Shown here: positions 22,151 to 30,744 of the stretch, one piece after another
Position numbering within the stretch: the stretch's first letter is position 1
Layout of the letters: each line of letters begins with the position of its first letter
Assembly: GCA_022772475.1 (NCBI GenBank)
Contig: JALEZQ010000011.1
Location: forward strand, 1-61,000
DNA from: Bacteroidales bacterium
GTDB taxonomy: Bacteria; Bacteroidota; Bacteroidia; Bacteroidales; Bacteroidaceae
Length of the DNA: 61,000 nt
Direction of reading: 5' to 3'
Position numbers and translations under genes: made by a program
Notes under the pieces: generated by a model
Seen by the model: only the letters and a program-made list of their open reading frames with translations
Databases searched by the model: none
What the model was told of the DNA's origin: nothing

Positions 22151-24937
22151 CTACTTCTTGACGATGGGGGTGTTGGGGAAGTTGGGCACGCTGTAGCGGG
22201 GGATGTTCGAGTGTGCGATAGTCTCGATCATATCGTCGGTGCAGGTCTTCAGGCCGAGGGCTTCCATGTCGGCGCGGAACTCTTCCACCATGTCCTTGGT
22301 CTGGGCCACGTACTTGTTGCCGTAGTCGTTGATTTCCATGAAGACGGTGCGGAAGAAGCCGAACTTCTCAAAGTAGGGGAAGAGGTTGTAGCCCGTCAGT
22401 TTGGAAGCCTTGCGGATGTAGTTGAAGGCGAAGGGCACACTGTTCTTCTGGTAGGTGGCGCCGGCCACGAGGTAGCCTTTCTTTGTCCAGCAGGAGTTGG
22501 GATAGGCGGCGATGAAGCGCTCGTAGGCGCCGTTCTTGTTGCCATTCTGTGCCGAGGCCAGCAGTTCGTACTTGTCCACCGTGGTCTTGGCGCTCTTGAC
22601 GCCGGCGTTCCAGTCGGGCTCTACGGCCGAGCCGTTGTCCTCGTCGTTCTGGCGCAGGCTCTCATACATGTCCTCCTGGTAGTCGGGGGTGTAGCCCTCG
22701 TTGTTCTTGTTGGAGAAGTAGCAGTAGAGCATGAAGAAGGGGGCGGTGAACTCCTCGCAATATACCTCGTTGATGCTCAGGCCGTGGTCGGGGTCATCGA
22801 AGTAAGAGGGCACAATCCACTCCTGAGTTTCAGCATTGTAGAAGCGGGCATACTGTGCGCGGATGGAGTCTTGGAACTCGGGGCACCATGCAAACTGGTT
22901 GATGGCCTTGTAGGCGTTGAGGCGCGGTGCCGACACAGCGGTGCTGCCGCCGTTGGGGTCGTACTGGTCCTTGAGGCTGGTGCGCACCCCGGCGGCCGAA
23001 GAGACGGCCGTGCCATTGAAGAAGTGGTTATAGACGGCGGTCCAGTTGTTTTGGATGCGGGCGCCGTGGCTACCGGTGTAGCCCATGTGCAGGACGTTAT
23101 AGCACGAGTTCATATTGTTCGTGGCCTCGCTCTGTCCGGCCCAGCAGAAGTAGGGCGTCATCTGGTGCTGGTGGCCCCACTCGTGGCTCAGACCCCAGAT
23201 GGCATCGTCGTCGTTGAGGACGATGGTCTTACAGTTGAGCACGCGGCTCTCGGTATTGTACATGAACGACACGCCGTAGCCGCCCTGGAACATGTAGTAC
23301 GTATAGTTGACGTAGGCCATGGTGCGGTTGTCGGGGATGCGGTTATACTTCTCCATACCGAGCAGGCGGTGCTCCCATGCCACGAGGCTGTCGAGCACGT
23401 GCATATACTGTATGTAGCCCTTGGCCTCGCCTTTTGTGGTCTTGCAGTACTTGGCCAGACCCTGCGACGTCCATACGCTGTGCACCTTCGAGCCGACGAC
23501 GTCCATGCAGGCGTTGGGGGCGTTCATGCAGAGGTCGTACATCTCGTCGTTGGTCTTGTCGAGCGAGAGGTAGCCCTGCACCTCGCCGTTGACGAAGTGG
23601 GCCTTGATGTCGGGATGAAGCTTCGGGTCGTCGAAGCAGTAGTAGGAGATGTAGGCCAGACCGTCGTAGTCGCTCTTGTAGTTGAATGTGTTCAGACCGT
23701 TCTTCAAGGGATAGGTGTAGGTGGCGGGACCCGTGCCTACGCCCTCGTCGTTGAGGGGGCCGGCATACCATGCCACGACCTTGAGCGAGACGCTCATGCC
23801 CTCGGGGATGCCCGAGACGATGACGGCGTGCGTACCCTTCGATACGTTGATGCCCGTTACGCCGGCCATCTGGTCGTAGTACTTGCCGGGGCTCGACCAG
23901 CGCTCGCTCTGCTCAACGGGCGAGAGGTGGCAGGGGAAGGTGGCCACGCGGTACTTCAGGTCGTACTTGCCGCTGGCCAGCTGCATGGCCAGCGCCTTGA
24001 CGAAGGGCATGCGGATGGAGTCGAGATCGGCCTCGGTCACGCCCTCACGCAGCTGGCTGCACACGTCGTCGGTGAACAGGCCGCCGTAGGTGGTGACGTC
24101 GGGCATGTTGACGCGAAACTCCATCTCGGCGCACGAGGCGTAGCCGCCCTGGCCGCTGAGCACCTTAAACTGGATGCTGGTCACGTTGTCCATGCCGCCG
24201 TCGGGGAAGGCGATGGTGCGGATTTCGCCCGAGCCCTCCCAGTCGTACTTGTTGTAGAGTGTGTACTTGCTCTCGCCCTTCTTCTTGACATACACCTCAA
24301 CCTCCTTGAAGTTGCCGTTCGTACCGCTTGAGCGGGGCACGTAGTTGATGTAGTCGATGTGAGCGTTGTTGAAGTTGTAGGTCAGCAGCACGGGGTTCGT
24401 TGCCGACACGCCGCCGCCGTAGTTGGAGTGGTAGAGCGTAGAGGTGTTGCCGTCGAGCGAGTTGCTGATGCCGCCGTCGTTGCCCGACGAGGCGTGGTTG
24501 TTGTCGGTAGCCGAGGTCACGGGCACCTCGCCCGACATCTCGAGTATCGACTGGTTGGCGCCCTGGGCAATCTCCATCTGCTGCATGATGCCCTTCTCTT
24601 CGTTTTGGAAAGTGAGGACAGCCAGACGGTCCTGGCCGCCGTAGTTGCATGCCACATGGACATACAGCGTGCCGTCGCTGCCGCGGCGCGGCGTGGCCCA
24701 ATCGGCCGTGGTATGCACCTCGTAGGGCACGTTGGCCGTGACGGGGTAGCACAGCGTGCGCTCACGGTAGTTGATGCTTTGGCGGTGCGGCGTGACAATC
24801 ATGGGATGGGCATCCGCCGGCAAGGCCGACTGTGCTTCGGCCGGCGCTCCTCCGAGAAGCAGGGCCAGCGACATTCCCGCGGCCATGGCCATACGGCGCA
24901 CGCTCACCAGGGAATGTACAGTGTAAACGTTTTTCAT
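22151..24937 (-). CDS. M60-like metalloprotease (mucinase), copy 2
   Basis: The 928-residue protein has the same order of domains as copy 1: signal peptide (ending GGAPAEAQ), BACON-like domain, discoidin-type domain with SLDGNTSTLYHSNYG, and M60 catalytic domain with HEWGH at residues 585-589. The copies share long identical stretches such as YVNYTYYMFQGG and DDDAIWGLSHEWGHQHQM, but differ in loops and in extra segments near residues 625-690. They are therefore diverged paralogs rather than a recent duplication. It is the first gene of the operon; no clear promoter is seen directly before the ATG. Confidence 0.9.
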   Translation of the reverse strand: MKNVYTVHSLVSVRRMAMAAGMSLALLLGGAPAEAQSALPADAHPMIVTPHRQSINYRERTLCYPVTANVPYEVHTTADWATPRRGSDGTLYVHVACNYGGQDRLAVLTFQNEEKGIMQQMEIAQGANQSILEMSGEVPVTSATDNNHASSGNDGGISNSLDGNTSTLYHSNYGGGVSATNPVLLTYNFNNAHIDYINYVPRSSGTNGNFKEVEVYVKKKGESKYTLYNKYDWEGSGEIRTIAFPDGGMDNVTSIQFKVLSGQGGYASCAEMEFRVNMPDVTTYGGLFTDDVCSQLREGVTEADLDSIRMPFVKALAMQLASGKYDLKYRVATFPCHLSPVEQSERWSSPGKYYDQMAGVTGINVSKGTHAVIVSGIPEGMSVSLKVVAWYAGPLNDEGVGTGPATYTYPLKNGLNTFNYKSDYDGLAYISYYCFDDPKLHPDIKAHFVNGEVQGYLSLDKTNDEMYDLCMNAPNACMDVVGSKVHSVWTSQGLAKYCKTTKGEAKGYIQYMHVLDSLVAWEHRLLGMEKYNRIPDNRTMAYVNYTYYMFQGGYGVSFMYNTESRVLNCKTIVLNDDDAIWGLSHEWGHQHQMTPYFCWAGQSEATNNMNSCYNVLHMGYTGSHGARIQNNWTAVYNHFFNGTAVSSAAGVRTSLKDQYDPNGGSTAVSAPRLNAYKAINQFAWCPEFQDSIRAQYARFYNAETQEWIVPSYFDDPDHGLSINEVYCEEFTAPFFMLYCYFSNKNNEGYTPDYQEDMYESLRQNDEDNGSAVEPDWNAGVKSAKTTVDKYELLASAQNGNKNGAYERFIAAYPNSCWTKKGYLVAGATYQKNSVPFAFNYIRKASKLTGYNLFPYFEKFGFFRTVFMEINDYGNKYVAQTKDMVEEFRADMEALGLKTCTDDMIETIAHSNIPRYSVPNFPNTPIVKK

Positions 24938-25244
24938 TCGGTTGTTGGTTTGGTTGGACTTCCGCTTCGCGCGTTACATGCAAAGTTTCGGAGAGCATAT
25001 CGCCCCCGATGCCCATGGCCACGGTGGTAAGCCAAAGGCGGCGGGCACACTTCGTCGATGGCGCTGCTAACGGAAGAGGGTTGGTTAGTGATGTTTTCTT
25101 CAAGGCTTTCAGGCGCCGGCCCATAAACAGTTTTTATGAAAAGGTGGCCGGTCCTGCTCCCTGCACCTCGTGACGGGCAGAAGGTGCGGAGTTTTTGTTA
25201 GAGTAATACGAAAGTGCTTTTCTGATAGATGTTAGTGAAAATGA
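24938..25244. other. Leader region of the M60 operon
   Basis: No gene is apparent. On the plus strand GCACCT...AGGTGC near 25162-25186 forms a hairpin followed by five T residues, which could stop transcripts entering from the left. An AAACTTTG near 24980-24988 on the minus strand is a poor promoter match. Confidence 0.4.
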
Positions 25245-25458
25245 TAACTTGACTCAACCACCTGCCGCCTTCTGGAGGAGGGGGCAGACCGCGGGCTGTT
25301 CGCTCATCCCACGCCTGCCGGCCTCCGTGCCTGCCCATGAATCCGCCGGTGAAACCTCAGAGGATAGTGCCGTTCGCTTACACTTCCTTGCGCTCACGCG
25401 CGCGGTTTTTATTATAAAGCACTGCGGCCGGGGCGGCGGCAGAGCGGAGTGACTGATT
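25245..25458 (-). ncRNA. Candidate stand-alone structured RNA, 6S-like
   Basis: A clean minus-strand promoter is followed by about 210 bases with no open frame but a strong long-range fold. CTGCCGCC near the 5' end (25435-25442) pairs with GGCGGCAG near the 3' end (25262-25269). Inside are a GCGC-GCGTGA-GCGC hairpin and a GGGCAG/CTGCCC stem closing a GC-rich branch. Length, closed rod-like ends and the isolated promoter recall 6S RNA or the Bacteroidales-1 motif. Ends are approximate and the family is not proven. Confidence 0.45.
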
Positions 25459-25464
25459 TTGCTA

Positions 25465-25495
25465 CAAATTTAGAGCTTTTCTACTTGCTTACCAA
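25465..25495 (-). promoter_or_regulatory. Strong promoter of the candidate RNA
   Basis: TTG (25493-25495) and TAAATTTG (25465-25472), spaced 20 bp, match the same arrangement seen before tRNA-His and tRNA-Gln in this window. Start of transcription is expected near 25458. Confidence 0.8.
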
Positions 25496-25588
25496 GTCTT
25501 CACTGCACATTTTCTCTCCCCAATGGGCGAAACTCTGCTTTTTGTAATGTTTAACCCTTGCCTATTTCGCCAAACCAAAGAGAAAACG

Positions 25589-25596
25589 TACCTTTG
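25589..25596 (+). promoter_or_regulatory. Minus-7 box (TACCTTTG) of the SPOR gene
   Basis: TACCTTTG fits the consensus, about 96 bp before the ATG at 25692. The minus-33 position reads TTC, so only half of the promoter is well conserved. Confidence 0.6.
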
Positions 25597-25691
25597 CACA
25601 CAGCATGTGCCATATCCCCTGCTCACGGCGTGGCGCACGCCCTTCATGACGAACAAACCTCTACACAAACTCTAAAAACTCCCGTCAGAAT

Positions 25692-26216
25692 ATGAAAAAC
25701 TACGCCATCCCTGTGTTAGCGCTGGCCACCATCGCGCTTATGGGAAGTTGCAAATCAAAGGAAAGCGCCTACCGTCAGGCTTTTGAGAAGGCCAAGGCAC
25801 AGCAGACGGCTACTACCGACGACCAATCTACCGTCGTGGCCGTTAACCCCGTTGAGCCCCAGGGTCAGGAACGTCAGGTGGCTGTCACCCCCGTCGCCCC
25901 CTCGCAGCCTGCTGCCGATAATGCCGATGTGCGCACCATTAACGGCGGCTTCAGCGTCATCAATGGCGAAAAACTCAAGACCTACAGCGTCGTCGTGGGT
26001 AGTTTCGTAGCCCAGGCCAACGCCGAGGGCCTCTTGGCCAGACTCAAGAGCAAAGGCTACAACGCACGCATCGTCAAGACCAACGAGACCATCAGCAACC
26101 ACACCGGATGGTATCGCGTCATCGCTTCGTCGTACGACGACAAGGCCTCGGCCGTACAGTCGCGCAACCAGCTCATCAGCGACTACGCCGGCGCCTGGCT
26201 GCTCTACAACAAATAA
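25692..26216 (+). CDS. SPOR-domain lipoprotein
   Basis: The 174-residue protein has a lipobox (ALMGSC, lipidated C20) and a Thr/Pro/Val-rich linker to about residue 85. A C-terminal SPOR domain follows (residues 95-174: YSVVVGSFVAQANAEGLLARLKSKG, then TGWYRVIASSYDDKASA). SPOR domains bind peptidoglycan stripped of stem peptides at division sites, so it is probably an outer-membrane lipoprotein reaching the septal wall. It has its own promoter and ends 25-67 bp before the barrel gene. A hairpin between them may limit read-through. Confidence 0.92.
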   Translation: MKNYAIPVLALATIALMGSCKSKESAYRQAFEKAKAQQTATTDDQSTVVAVNPVEPQGQERQVAVTPVAPSQPAADNADVRTINGGFSVINGEKLKTYSVVVGSFVAQANAEGLLARLKSKGYNARIVKTNETISNHTGWYRVIASSYDDKASAVQSRNQLISDYAGAWLLYNK

Positions 26217-26273
26217 GTCACGCCCGCAACGCGCCGCATCATGACGCGGCCGCACACCACGGACTCCCCACCA

Positions 26274-26350
26274 CATAGCGCCATGTACACATACCGCATC
26301 TTCCACCGCCGCAGCGCATGGACCATACGGTATGTGTGCATGGCGCTATG
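26274..26350 (+). repeat. 26-bp inverted repeat spanning the DUF5686 start codon
   Basis: CATAGCGCCATG...ACCGCAT (26274-26299) is the reverse complement of 26325-26350 except at two positions that form G-U pairs in RNA; the loop is 25 bases. The left arm contains the preferred start ATG 26283 and the right arm contains ATG 26339. The hairpin could hide the start codon or end the SPOR transcript. Confidence 0.8.
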
Positions 26351-28523
26351 CGTTGTCATCGCCGCCCACACGGCAACCGCCAACTCCGAAGTTTCCGGCT
26401 TTCCCGGATATTCCGGGTTTTCCGTAAGCTCCGGATATTCCGGGCCCTCCGGGCCCAAAGCCAAAGAGCCCACCGACCCCGAGGCCGACAGCATCATGGC
26501 CCGCGTCTATCGTCTGGCCGACAGCATAGGCAGCCGCCTCACGCCCTTCCGTTCCACCGTCTATGTGCGCCACACGCGGCAGACGCAGCGCCGCAATATC
26601 CTGACGCGTCTCACGCCCGGTATGCAGCGCATACGCCGCGGCCAGCACCGCTACCTCTGCGAGCGCGCCTTCCGCTTCGACTACCGCCCCGACCGCCTCA
26701 TCGACGCCAAGGAGGTGGCGCAGAGCGGCATCATGCCCGCCATCCCCACTGCCGACGCCCTCTATCAGGGCCACTACACCCTCTCCATCTACACCCCCAA
26801 CCTCTTCACCGACCGCATCCTCTCGCCCTTCCACCGCCGCACGCGCGCCTTCTACCACTTTGCCCTGCGCACGCGCCGCACGGAGAACGGCCGCCGCATT
26901 GCCGTCATCACCATTCGGCCGCACCTCTCCAATGCCCAGCTGGTCAGCGGCGAAGCCGATATCGACGAGCGCACGGGGCGCGTCGTGCGCTTCGCCCTGC
27001 GCTACGCCTACGGGTGGAGCACCTACCACGTCAGTGCCGAGATGGGTGCCGACGATGCCACCATGGCCCTGCCGCACCGCGTCACCCTCGCCTCGCGCCT
27101 CAACTACATCGGCAATCTTGTGGACGACGCCCTCGAGACGGTATCTACTTACGACACCTCGCCGCTCCCCACGCTGCCGGCCGACACCCTGCGTCCGCGT
27201 CACGACCTGACGGCACGCTCGCTTCTGCGCACCGACACCACGGGCATCATACGCTCGCGGCAGTGGTTCGACGCCCACCGCCCCTATCCCCTGCTGCCCT
27301 ATCAGGAGGCAGCCTACCGCACAGAGGGGGAAGTGAAATCTGACAGTCTGCCCGCCCTTGCCCGCTCCACCGAAGCCCTGCTCTTCGACAGCCACCACCT
27401 GCGCATGGGGCGCCGCACGGAGATGCACCTGCCGGCCATCATCACGCCCTCCATGGTGCAGTGGTCCGGCAGCAAGGGCGTGTCGCTGCAGACGCGCCTC
27501 AGCCTCACCTGCAATCTGGCCGACGACCGCGCGCTGACCGTCGCCCCACGTCTGGCCTACAACTTTAAGGAGAAACAAATCTACTGGCGCATACCGACGT
27601 CCCTCGCCTTTTGGCCACACATGGATGCCCGCCTGACCCTCGAGATTGGCGGCGGCGACAAGATGTACAACAGCGCACAGGCCGACGAGGTGCGCCACCA
27701 CCTCTCCGGCAGTTCGCACTACGACACCCTGCGCTATATCTTCGACCACTTCGGCTTTCAGTACTATCGCGACAACCGCCTCAACCTCTCCCTGTCGCTC
27801 ACGCCGCTGCCCGGACTGACGCTCCAGCCCGGCCTACGCCTGCATCACCGCACGCTCATGGGGTGGAATGCCCTCTCGGCCGCCACGGGCATGAACCGCC
27901 GCCTGGGCAGCATCGCCCCCCGCCTGCGCGTGGAATGGACGCCGGGACAGTACTACTACACCGCCGGCCATCGCCGCATCCCTCTTTACAGCCGCTGGCC
28001 CACCTTCATGGCCGATGCCGAGTATGGCCTGTCCACCGTCAGCGCCCCCACGGGTTATACCCGCCTCGAGGGCGGCGCCACCTACCGCCTGCCGCTCTTC
28101 GCCCTGCGCTCGCTCTTCTTCCGCGTCGGCGCCGGCGTCTATACACGACGCGAGAAAAACTGCTTCCTCGATTACGACTACTTCCGCTATTCTTACCTGC
28201 CCACGGGGTGGAACGACGAACTGTCGGGTCAGTTTCAGCTCCTCGACAGCCACTGGTACAACGAAGCGCGCAGCTATGTCCTGACCACCACAGCCTACGA
28301 GAGTCCGATGCTCCTCGTCTCGCGCCTGCCCTTCCTCACGCGAGCCGTGCGTACCGAGCGCCTCTATGTCAACCTGCTCCACCTCTCTACCCTCGGCTAT
28401 TATACCGAGTGGGGCTACGGCATCGCCACCCCGCTGCTCGATGCCGCCGCCTTCGTTGCCTTCGCCGGCTCGCGGCAGAGCGGCCTCGGCGTCAAGTTCG
28501 TCTTCCATCTGTTCGACTATTGA
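26283..28523 (+). CDS. DUF5686-type outer-membrane beta-barrel protein
   Basis: About 746 residues from ATG 26283. An uncleaved or late-cleaved N-terminal hydrophobic stretch (IRYVCMALCVVIAAHTATA) is followed by a collagen-like Gly-x-Ser segment and a periplasmic region with FRFDYRPDRLIDAKEVAQSG. The long C-terminal barrel has many alternating aromatic strands and ends GVKFVFHLFDY. This matches the DUF5686 family common in Bacteroidetes, but the usual carboxypeptidase-regulatory domain is missing. Function is unknown; an envelope assembly or transport role is usual speculation. In-frame ATG 26241 would add 14 residues lacking signal character. Ser/Gly codons at 26392-26457 come from a 9-bp DNA repeat. 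Confidence 0.78.
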   Translation: MYTYRIFHRRSAWTIRYVCMALCVVIAAHTATANSEVSGFPGYSGFSVSSGYSGPSGPKAKEPTDPEADSIMARVYRLADSIGSRLTPFRSTVYVRHTRQTQRRNILTRLTPGMQRIRRGQHRYLCERAFRFDYRPDRLIDAKEVAQSGIMPAIPTADALYQGHYTLSIYTPNLFTDRILSPFHRRTRAFYHFALRTRRTENGRRIAVITIRPHLSNAQLVSGEADIDERTGRVVRFALRYAYGWSTYHVSAEMGADDATMALPHRVTLASRLNYIGNLVDDALETVSTYDTSPLPTLPADTLRPRHDLTARSLLRTDTTGIIRSRQWFDAHRPYPLLPYQEAAYRTEGEVKSDSLPALARSTEALLFDSHHLRMGRRTEMHLPAIITPSMVQWSGSKGVSLQTRLSLTCNLADDRALTVAPRLAYNFKEKQIYWRIPTSLAFWPHMDARLTLEIGGGDKMYNSAQADEVRHHLSGSSHYDTLRYIFDHFGFQYYRDNRLNLSLSLTPLPGLTLQPGLRLHHRTLMGWNALSAATGMNRRLGSIAPRLRVEWTPGQYYYTAGHRRIPLYSRWPTFMADAEYGLSTVSAPTGYTRLEGGATYRLPLFALRSLFFRVGAGVYTRREKNCFLDYDYFRYSYLPTGWNDELSGQFQLLDSHWYNEARSYVLTTTAYESPMLLVSRLPFLTRAVRTERLYVNLLHLSTLGYYTEWGYGIATPLLDAAAFVAFAGSRQSGLGVKFVFHLFDY
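26392..26457 (+). repeat. 9-bp tandem repeat coding Ser-Gly-x triplets
   Basis: Seven or so 9-bp units of the TCCGGnnnT/TCCGGATAT kind encode the collagen-like Gly-x-Ser stretch of the barrel protein. Units are imperfect but in exact 9-bp register. The reverse complement of the same units forms the array at 30706-30768. Confidence 0.8.
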
Positions 28524-28610
28524 CGCCTTTCCGCGGCGGGGAGTCCGTAGGAAGGTGTCCCCGCTCTCACGCCGCTTTCGCAGTTTTTTGGAAAAAAGTG
28601 TGGCGAAAAT

Positions 28611-28641
28611 TTGGCCGTGTCGCAGGAAGTACGTACCTTTG
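28611..28641 (+). promoter_or_regulatory. Promoter of tRNA-His
   Basis: TTG (28611-28613), 20 bp spacer and TACCTTTG (28634-28641) give a full consensus match, ending 30 bp before the tRNA. Confidence 0.85.
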
Positions 28642-28671
28642 CATCGCTTTACAAGAGAAAGCGACATTGAT

Positions 28672-28746
28672 GGTGCTTATAGTTCAGTTGGTTAGAGCGT
28701 CAGATTGTGGTTCTGAATGTCGTGGGTTCGAATCCCACTAAGCACC
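28672..28746 (+). tRNA. tRNA-His (anticodon GUG)
   Basis: The cloverleaf is complete. The acceptor GGTGCTTA pairs with TAAGCACC, including the extra G(-1):C73 pair that marks tRNA-His. The anticodon arm TCAGA-TTGTGGT-TCTGA carries GTG and the T-arm is GTGGG-TTCGAAT-CCCAC. CCA is not encoded. Confidence 0.97.
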
Positions 28747-28751
28747 CTAAA

Positions 28752-28794
28752 GCAAGCGGCGAGCATCCTTGACGATGCTCGCCGCTTGCCTTTT
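28752..28794 (+). terminator. Terminator after tRNA-His
   Basis: A perfect 16-bp stem, GCAAGCGGCGAGCATC (28752-28767) with its complement at 28774-28789, closes a 6-base loop and is followed by CTTTT. It may also serve the converging flavin reductase gene. Confidence 0.9.
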
Positions 28795-28827
28795 GTGTGG
28801 CCGCGCTGCGGTGAATGGCGTCGCGCG

Positions 28828-29430
28828 CTATTCCAGCTGTTTGAAGTCCGACGCCGGGTGCTTGCACAGCGGGCAGATGAAGTCGGCCGGCAGCGGGTCG
28901 CCCTCGTAGATGTAGCCGCAGATGGTGCATATCCATCCCTTTACCTTCGGTTTGGCAGGCGCCGGCTTGATGTGCTTGTGGTAGAAGGCGTAGGTCGCTG
29001 CGGGGCAATTGTCGATGCAGAGCGCGTCCGTGACGTCGGCGACGAACTGCGTATGCGTGCCCAGGTCGATGCTCTGACATACCTTGGCGCAGAGGACCGC
29101 GTTGACCCCTTCGGTGATATAGGCCACGCCGTTATCCGCCCGCGAGAGGGTGACGCCGATGGTCTTGTCCGTGTCGCGTCCGCTCTGGAATCCCCAGTGC
29201 TTGAAGATGCCGAAGTCCGCCTTCTCAGAGAGGATGGACACGTTGAAGACGCCCGTACGGGCAATCATGTCGTGCGTATAGTTTCCCTTGTTGATCGTCA
29301 CGGAGATGCGGCAGGGCGTCGTCGTGACCTGCATGACCGTATTGGTGATGCAGCCGTTGTCCTTTTCGCCTTCGCGGGCCGTCACGACGAAGAGGCCGTA
29401 CGAGAGGCTGTACATTGCTTTGTTGTCCAT
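28828..29430 (-). CDS. Flavin reductase-rubredoxin fusion (Hrb-like)
   Basis: The 200-residue protein joins an FMN-binding flavoredoxin-type domain (residues 1-150: YGLFVVTAREGEKDNGCITNTVMQ, then FNVSILSEKADFGIFKHWG) to a C-terminal rubredoxin domain. The Fe ligands lie in CTICGYIY and CPLCKHP, two CxxC pairs. This is the layout of high-molecular-weight rubredoxin, which passes electrons from NAD(P)H to flavodiiron proteins that remove O2 or NO in anaerobes. ATG 29430 begins MDNKAMYSLSYG as in the family. A TACATTTG box lies at 29465-29472 on the minus strand, so the gene is probably transcribed alone. Confidence 0.9.
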   Translation of the reverse strand: MDNKAMYSLSYGLFVVTAREGEKDNGCITNTVMQVTTTPCRISVTINKGNYTHDMIARTGVFNVSILSEKADFGIFKHWGFQSGRDTDKTIGVTLSRADNGVAYITEGVNAVLCAKVCQSIDLGTHTQFVADVTDALCIDNCPAATYAFYHKHIKPAPAKPKVKGWICTICGYIYEGDPLPADFICPLCKHPASDFKQLE

Positions 29431-29464
29431 GATATGATAGGTGAGAATGCGTATGCTGTCACGG

Positions 29465-29472
29465 CAAATGTA
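29465..29472 (-). promoter_or_regulatory. Minus-7 box (TACATTTG) of the flavin reductase gene
   Basis: TACATTTG lies 35 bp upstream of ATG 29430 on the minus strand. No TTG is found 19-20 bp further upstream. Confidence 0.5.
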
Positions 29473-29528
29473 CGCATTTTCAGGCAGACGTCCGCCGCGC
29501 GTCCCCCGTTTTTTTTGCGCGGCAACGC

Positions 29529-29537
29529 GGGGGGGGG
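29529..29537. repeat. G9 homopolymer between divergent genes
   Basis: Nine G residues lie between the flavin reductase and rlmN, about 33 bp upstream of the candidate rlmN minus-7 box. Length change here could alter promoter spacing, but nothing shows that it does. Confidence 0.7.
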
Positions 29538-29569
29538 CGTTTTGTGGCCTCGCTTTCACATATTTTGCG

Positions 29570-29577
29570 TAAATTTG
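29570..29577 (+). promoter_or_regulatory. Minus-7 box (TAAATTTG) of the rlmN run
   Basis: TAAATTTG lies 55 bp upstream of ATG 29632, giving a leader of about 45 bases. The minus-33 region is not TTG at the standard distance. It could drive the seven genes from rlmN to the HAD hydrolase. Confidence 0.55.
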
Positions 29578-29631
29578 CAGTCGCTGCGGTGCGGCATGAT
29601 GGCCAACCTGCTGCATCCTATCTTTTCAATC

Positions 29632-30744
29632 ATGACCAATACCCCTTCCCCAACCATATTGATGGGTCTTCGCCCCGACGAACTGCGCCGCGTGGCCGTC
29701 GAGCACGGCCTGCCCGCCTTTGCCGGCAAGCAGATGGCCGAGTGGCTTTACCGCCGCCATGCAGGCGGCATCGACGCGATGACCAATATCTCCAAAGTCG
29801 GCCGCGAGCGTCTGGCCGCCCACTGCACGGTGGGCGCCATGCCCCCCGCCGCCAGCCAGCGCTCCGTCGATGGCACGGTGAAGTACCTCTTCCCCACCGC
29901 CGCCGGCCACTTCGTGGAGAGCGTCTATATCCCCGACGGCGACCGCGCCACGCTGTGCGTGTCGTCGCAGGTGGGCTGCAAGATGGGCTGCGCCTTCTGC
30001 ATGACCGGCCGGCAGGGCTTTGAGGGGCAGCTCACCGCCGCCGACATCCTCAACCAAATCTACTCCCTGCCCGAGCGCGACACCCTGACCAACATCGTCT
30101 TCATGGGACAGGGCGAGCCTATGGACAACCTCGACGCCGTGCTCCGCGCCACCACCGTCCTCACCGCCGATTGGGGTTTCGGGTGGAGTCCGCGTCGCAT
30201 CACCGTCTCGACCGTAGGCCTGCGCAAGGGGCTCGAACGCTTTCTGCGCGAGAGCGAATGCCACCTGGCCATCAGCCTTCACAACCCCTTCCCCGAAGAG
30301 CGTGCCCGGCTGATGCCCGCCGAGCGCGGTCTGTCGCTCGCCGAGATGGTCGGCATCCTCGAGCGCTACGACTTTTGCCGCCGCCAGCCCCGCGACCCCG
30401 GTGCGCCGCGCCAGCGCCGCCTCTCGTTCGAGTATATCGTCTTCGATGGCGTCAACGACAGTCCGCGTCACGCCCAGGCCCTGATACGCCTGCTCAGCAA
30501 CCTCGACTGCCGCATCAACCTCATCCGTTTCCACCAGATTCCCGACAGTCCGCTCTGCGGCGTCAACGACGCCCGCATGACCGCCTTTCGCGACAGCCTG
30601 ACGCGCCGCGGCCTCTTCGCCACCATCCGCGCCTCGCGCGGGCAGGACATCATGGCCGCCTGCGGCCTGCTCTCCACCGCCGAAAAGGAACGACAGGCAC
30701 GCGAGGCCGCCGGAGATGCCGGAAATGCTGGAATTTCCGGATAA
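29632..30744 (+). CDS. rlmN: 23S rRNA (adenine-2503-C2)-methyltransferase RlmN
   Basis: The 370-residue radical-SAM enzyme methylates A2503 of 23S rRNA and A37 of some tRNAs. The iron-sulfur cysteines are C116, C120 and C123 in VGCKMGCAFCMTG. Also present are FMGQGEPMDN, VSTVGLRKG, the SLHNPFPEERARLMP segment and the C-terminal ATIRASRGQDIMAACGLL with the methyl-carrying Cys. ATG 29632 gives the expected MTNTPSPTILMGLRPDELR start; ATG 29596 would add 12 residues. The last ten residues (GDAGNAGISG) and the stop codon are made by a 9-bp DNA repeat array, so this tail is not part of the conserved enzyme. Confidence 0.97.
   Translation: MTNTPSPTILMGLRPDELRRVAVEHGLPAFAGKQMAEWLYRRHAGGIDAMTNISKVGRERLAAHCTVGAMPPAASQRSVDGTVKYLFPTAAGHFVESVYIPDGDRATLCVSSQVGCKMGCAFCMTGRQGFEGQLTAADILNQIYSLPERDTLTNIVFMGQGEPMDNLDAVLRATTVLTADWGFGWSPRRITVSTVGLRKGLERFLRESECHLAISLHNPFPEERARLMPAERGLSLAEMVGILERYDFCRRQPRDPGAPRQRRLSFEYIVFDGVNDSPRHAQALIRLLSNLDCRINLIRFHQIPDSPLCGVNDARMTAFRDSLTRRGLFATIRASRGQDIMAACGLLSTAEKERQAREAAGDAGNAGISG

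Noticed and set aside
22115-24331. 738-codon open frame on the plus strand
   Set aside because: It lies entirely antisense to the M60 protease copy 2, whose domains are clear. Val/Gly/Ala/His-rich composition is typical of a shadow frame in GC-rich DNA.
25249-25452. 67-codon plus-strand frame
   Set aside because: It overlaps the candidate structured RNA on the opposite strand, has no start context and no recognisable protein features.
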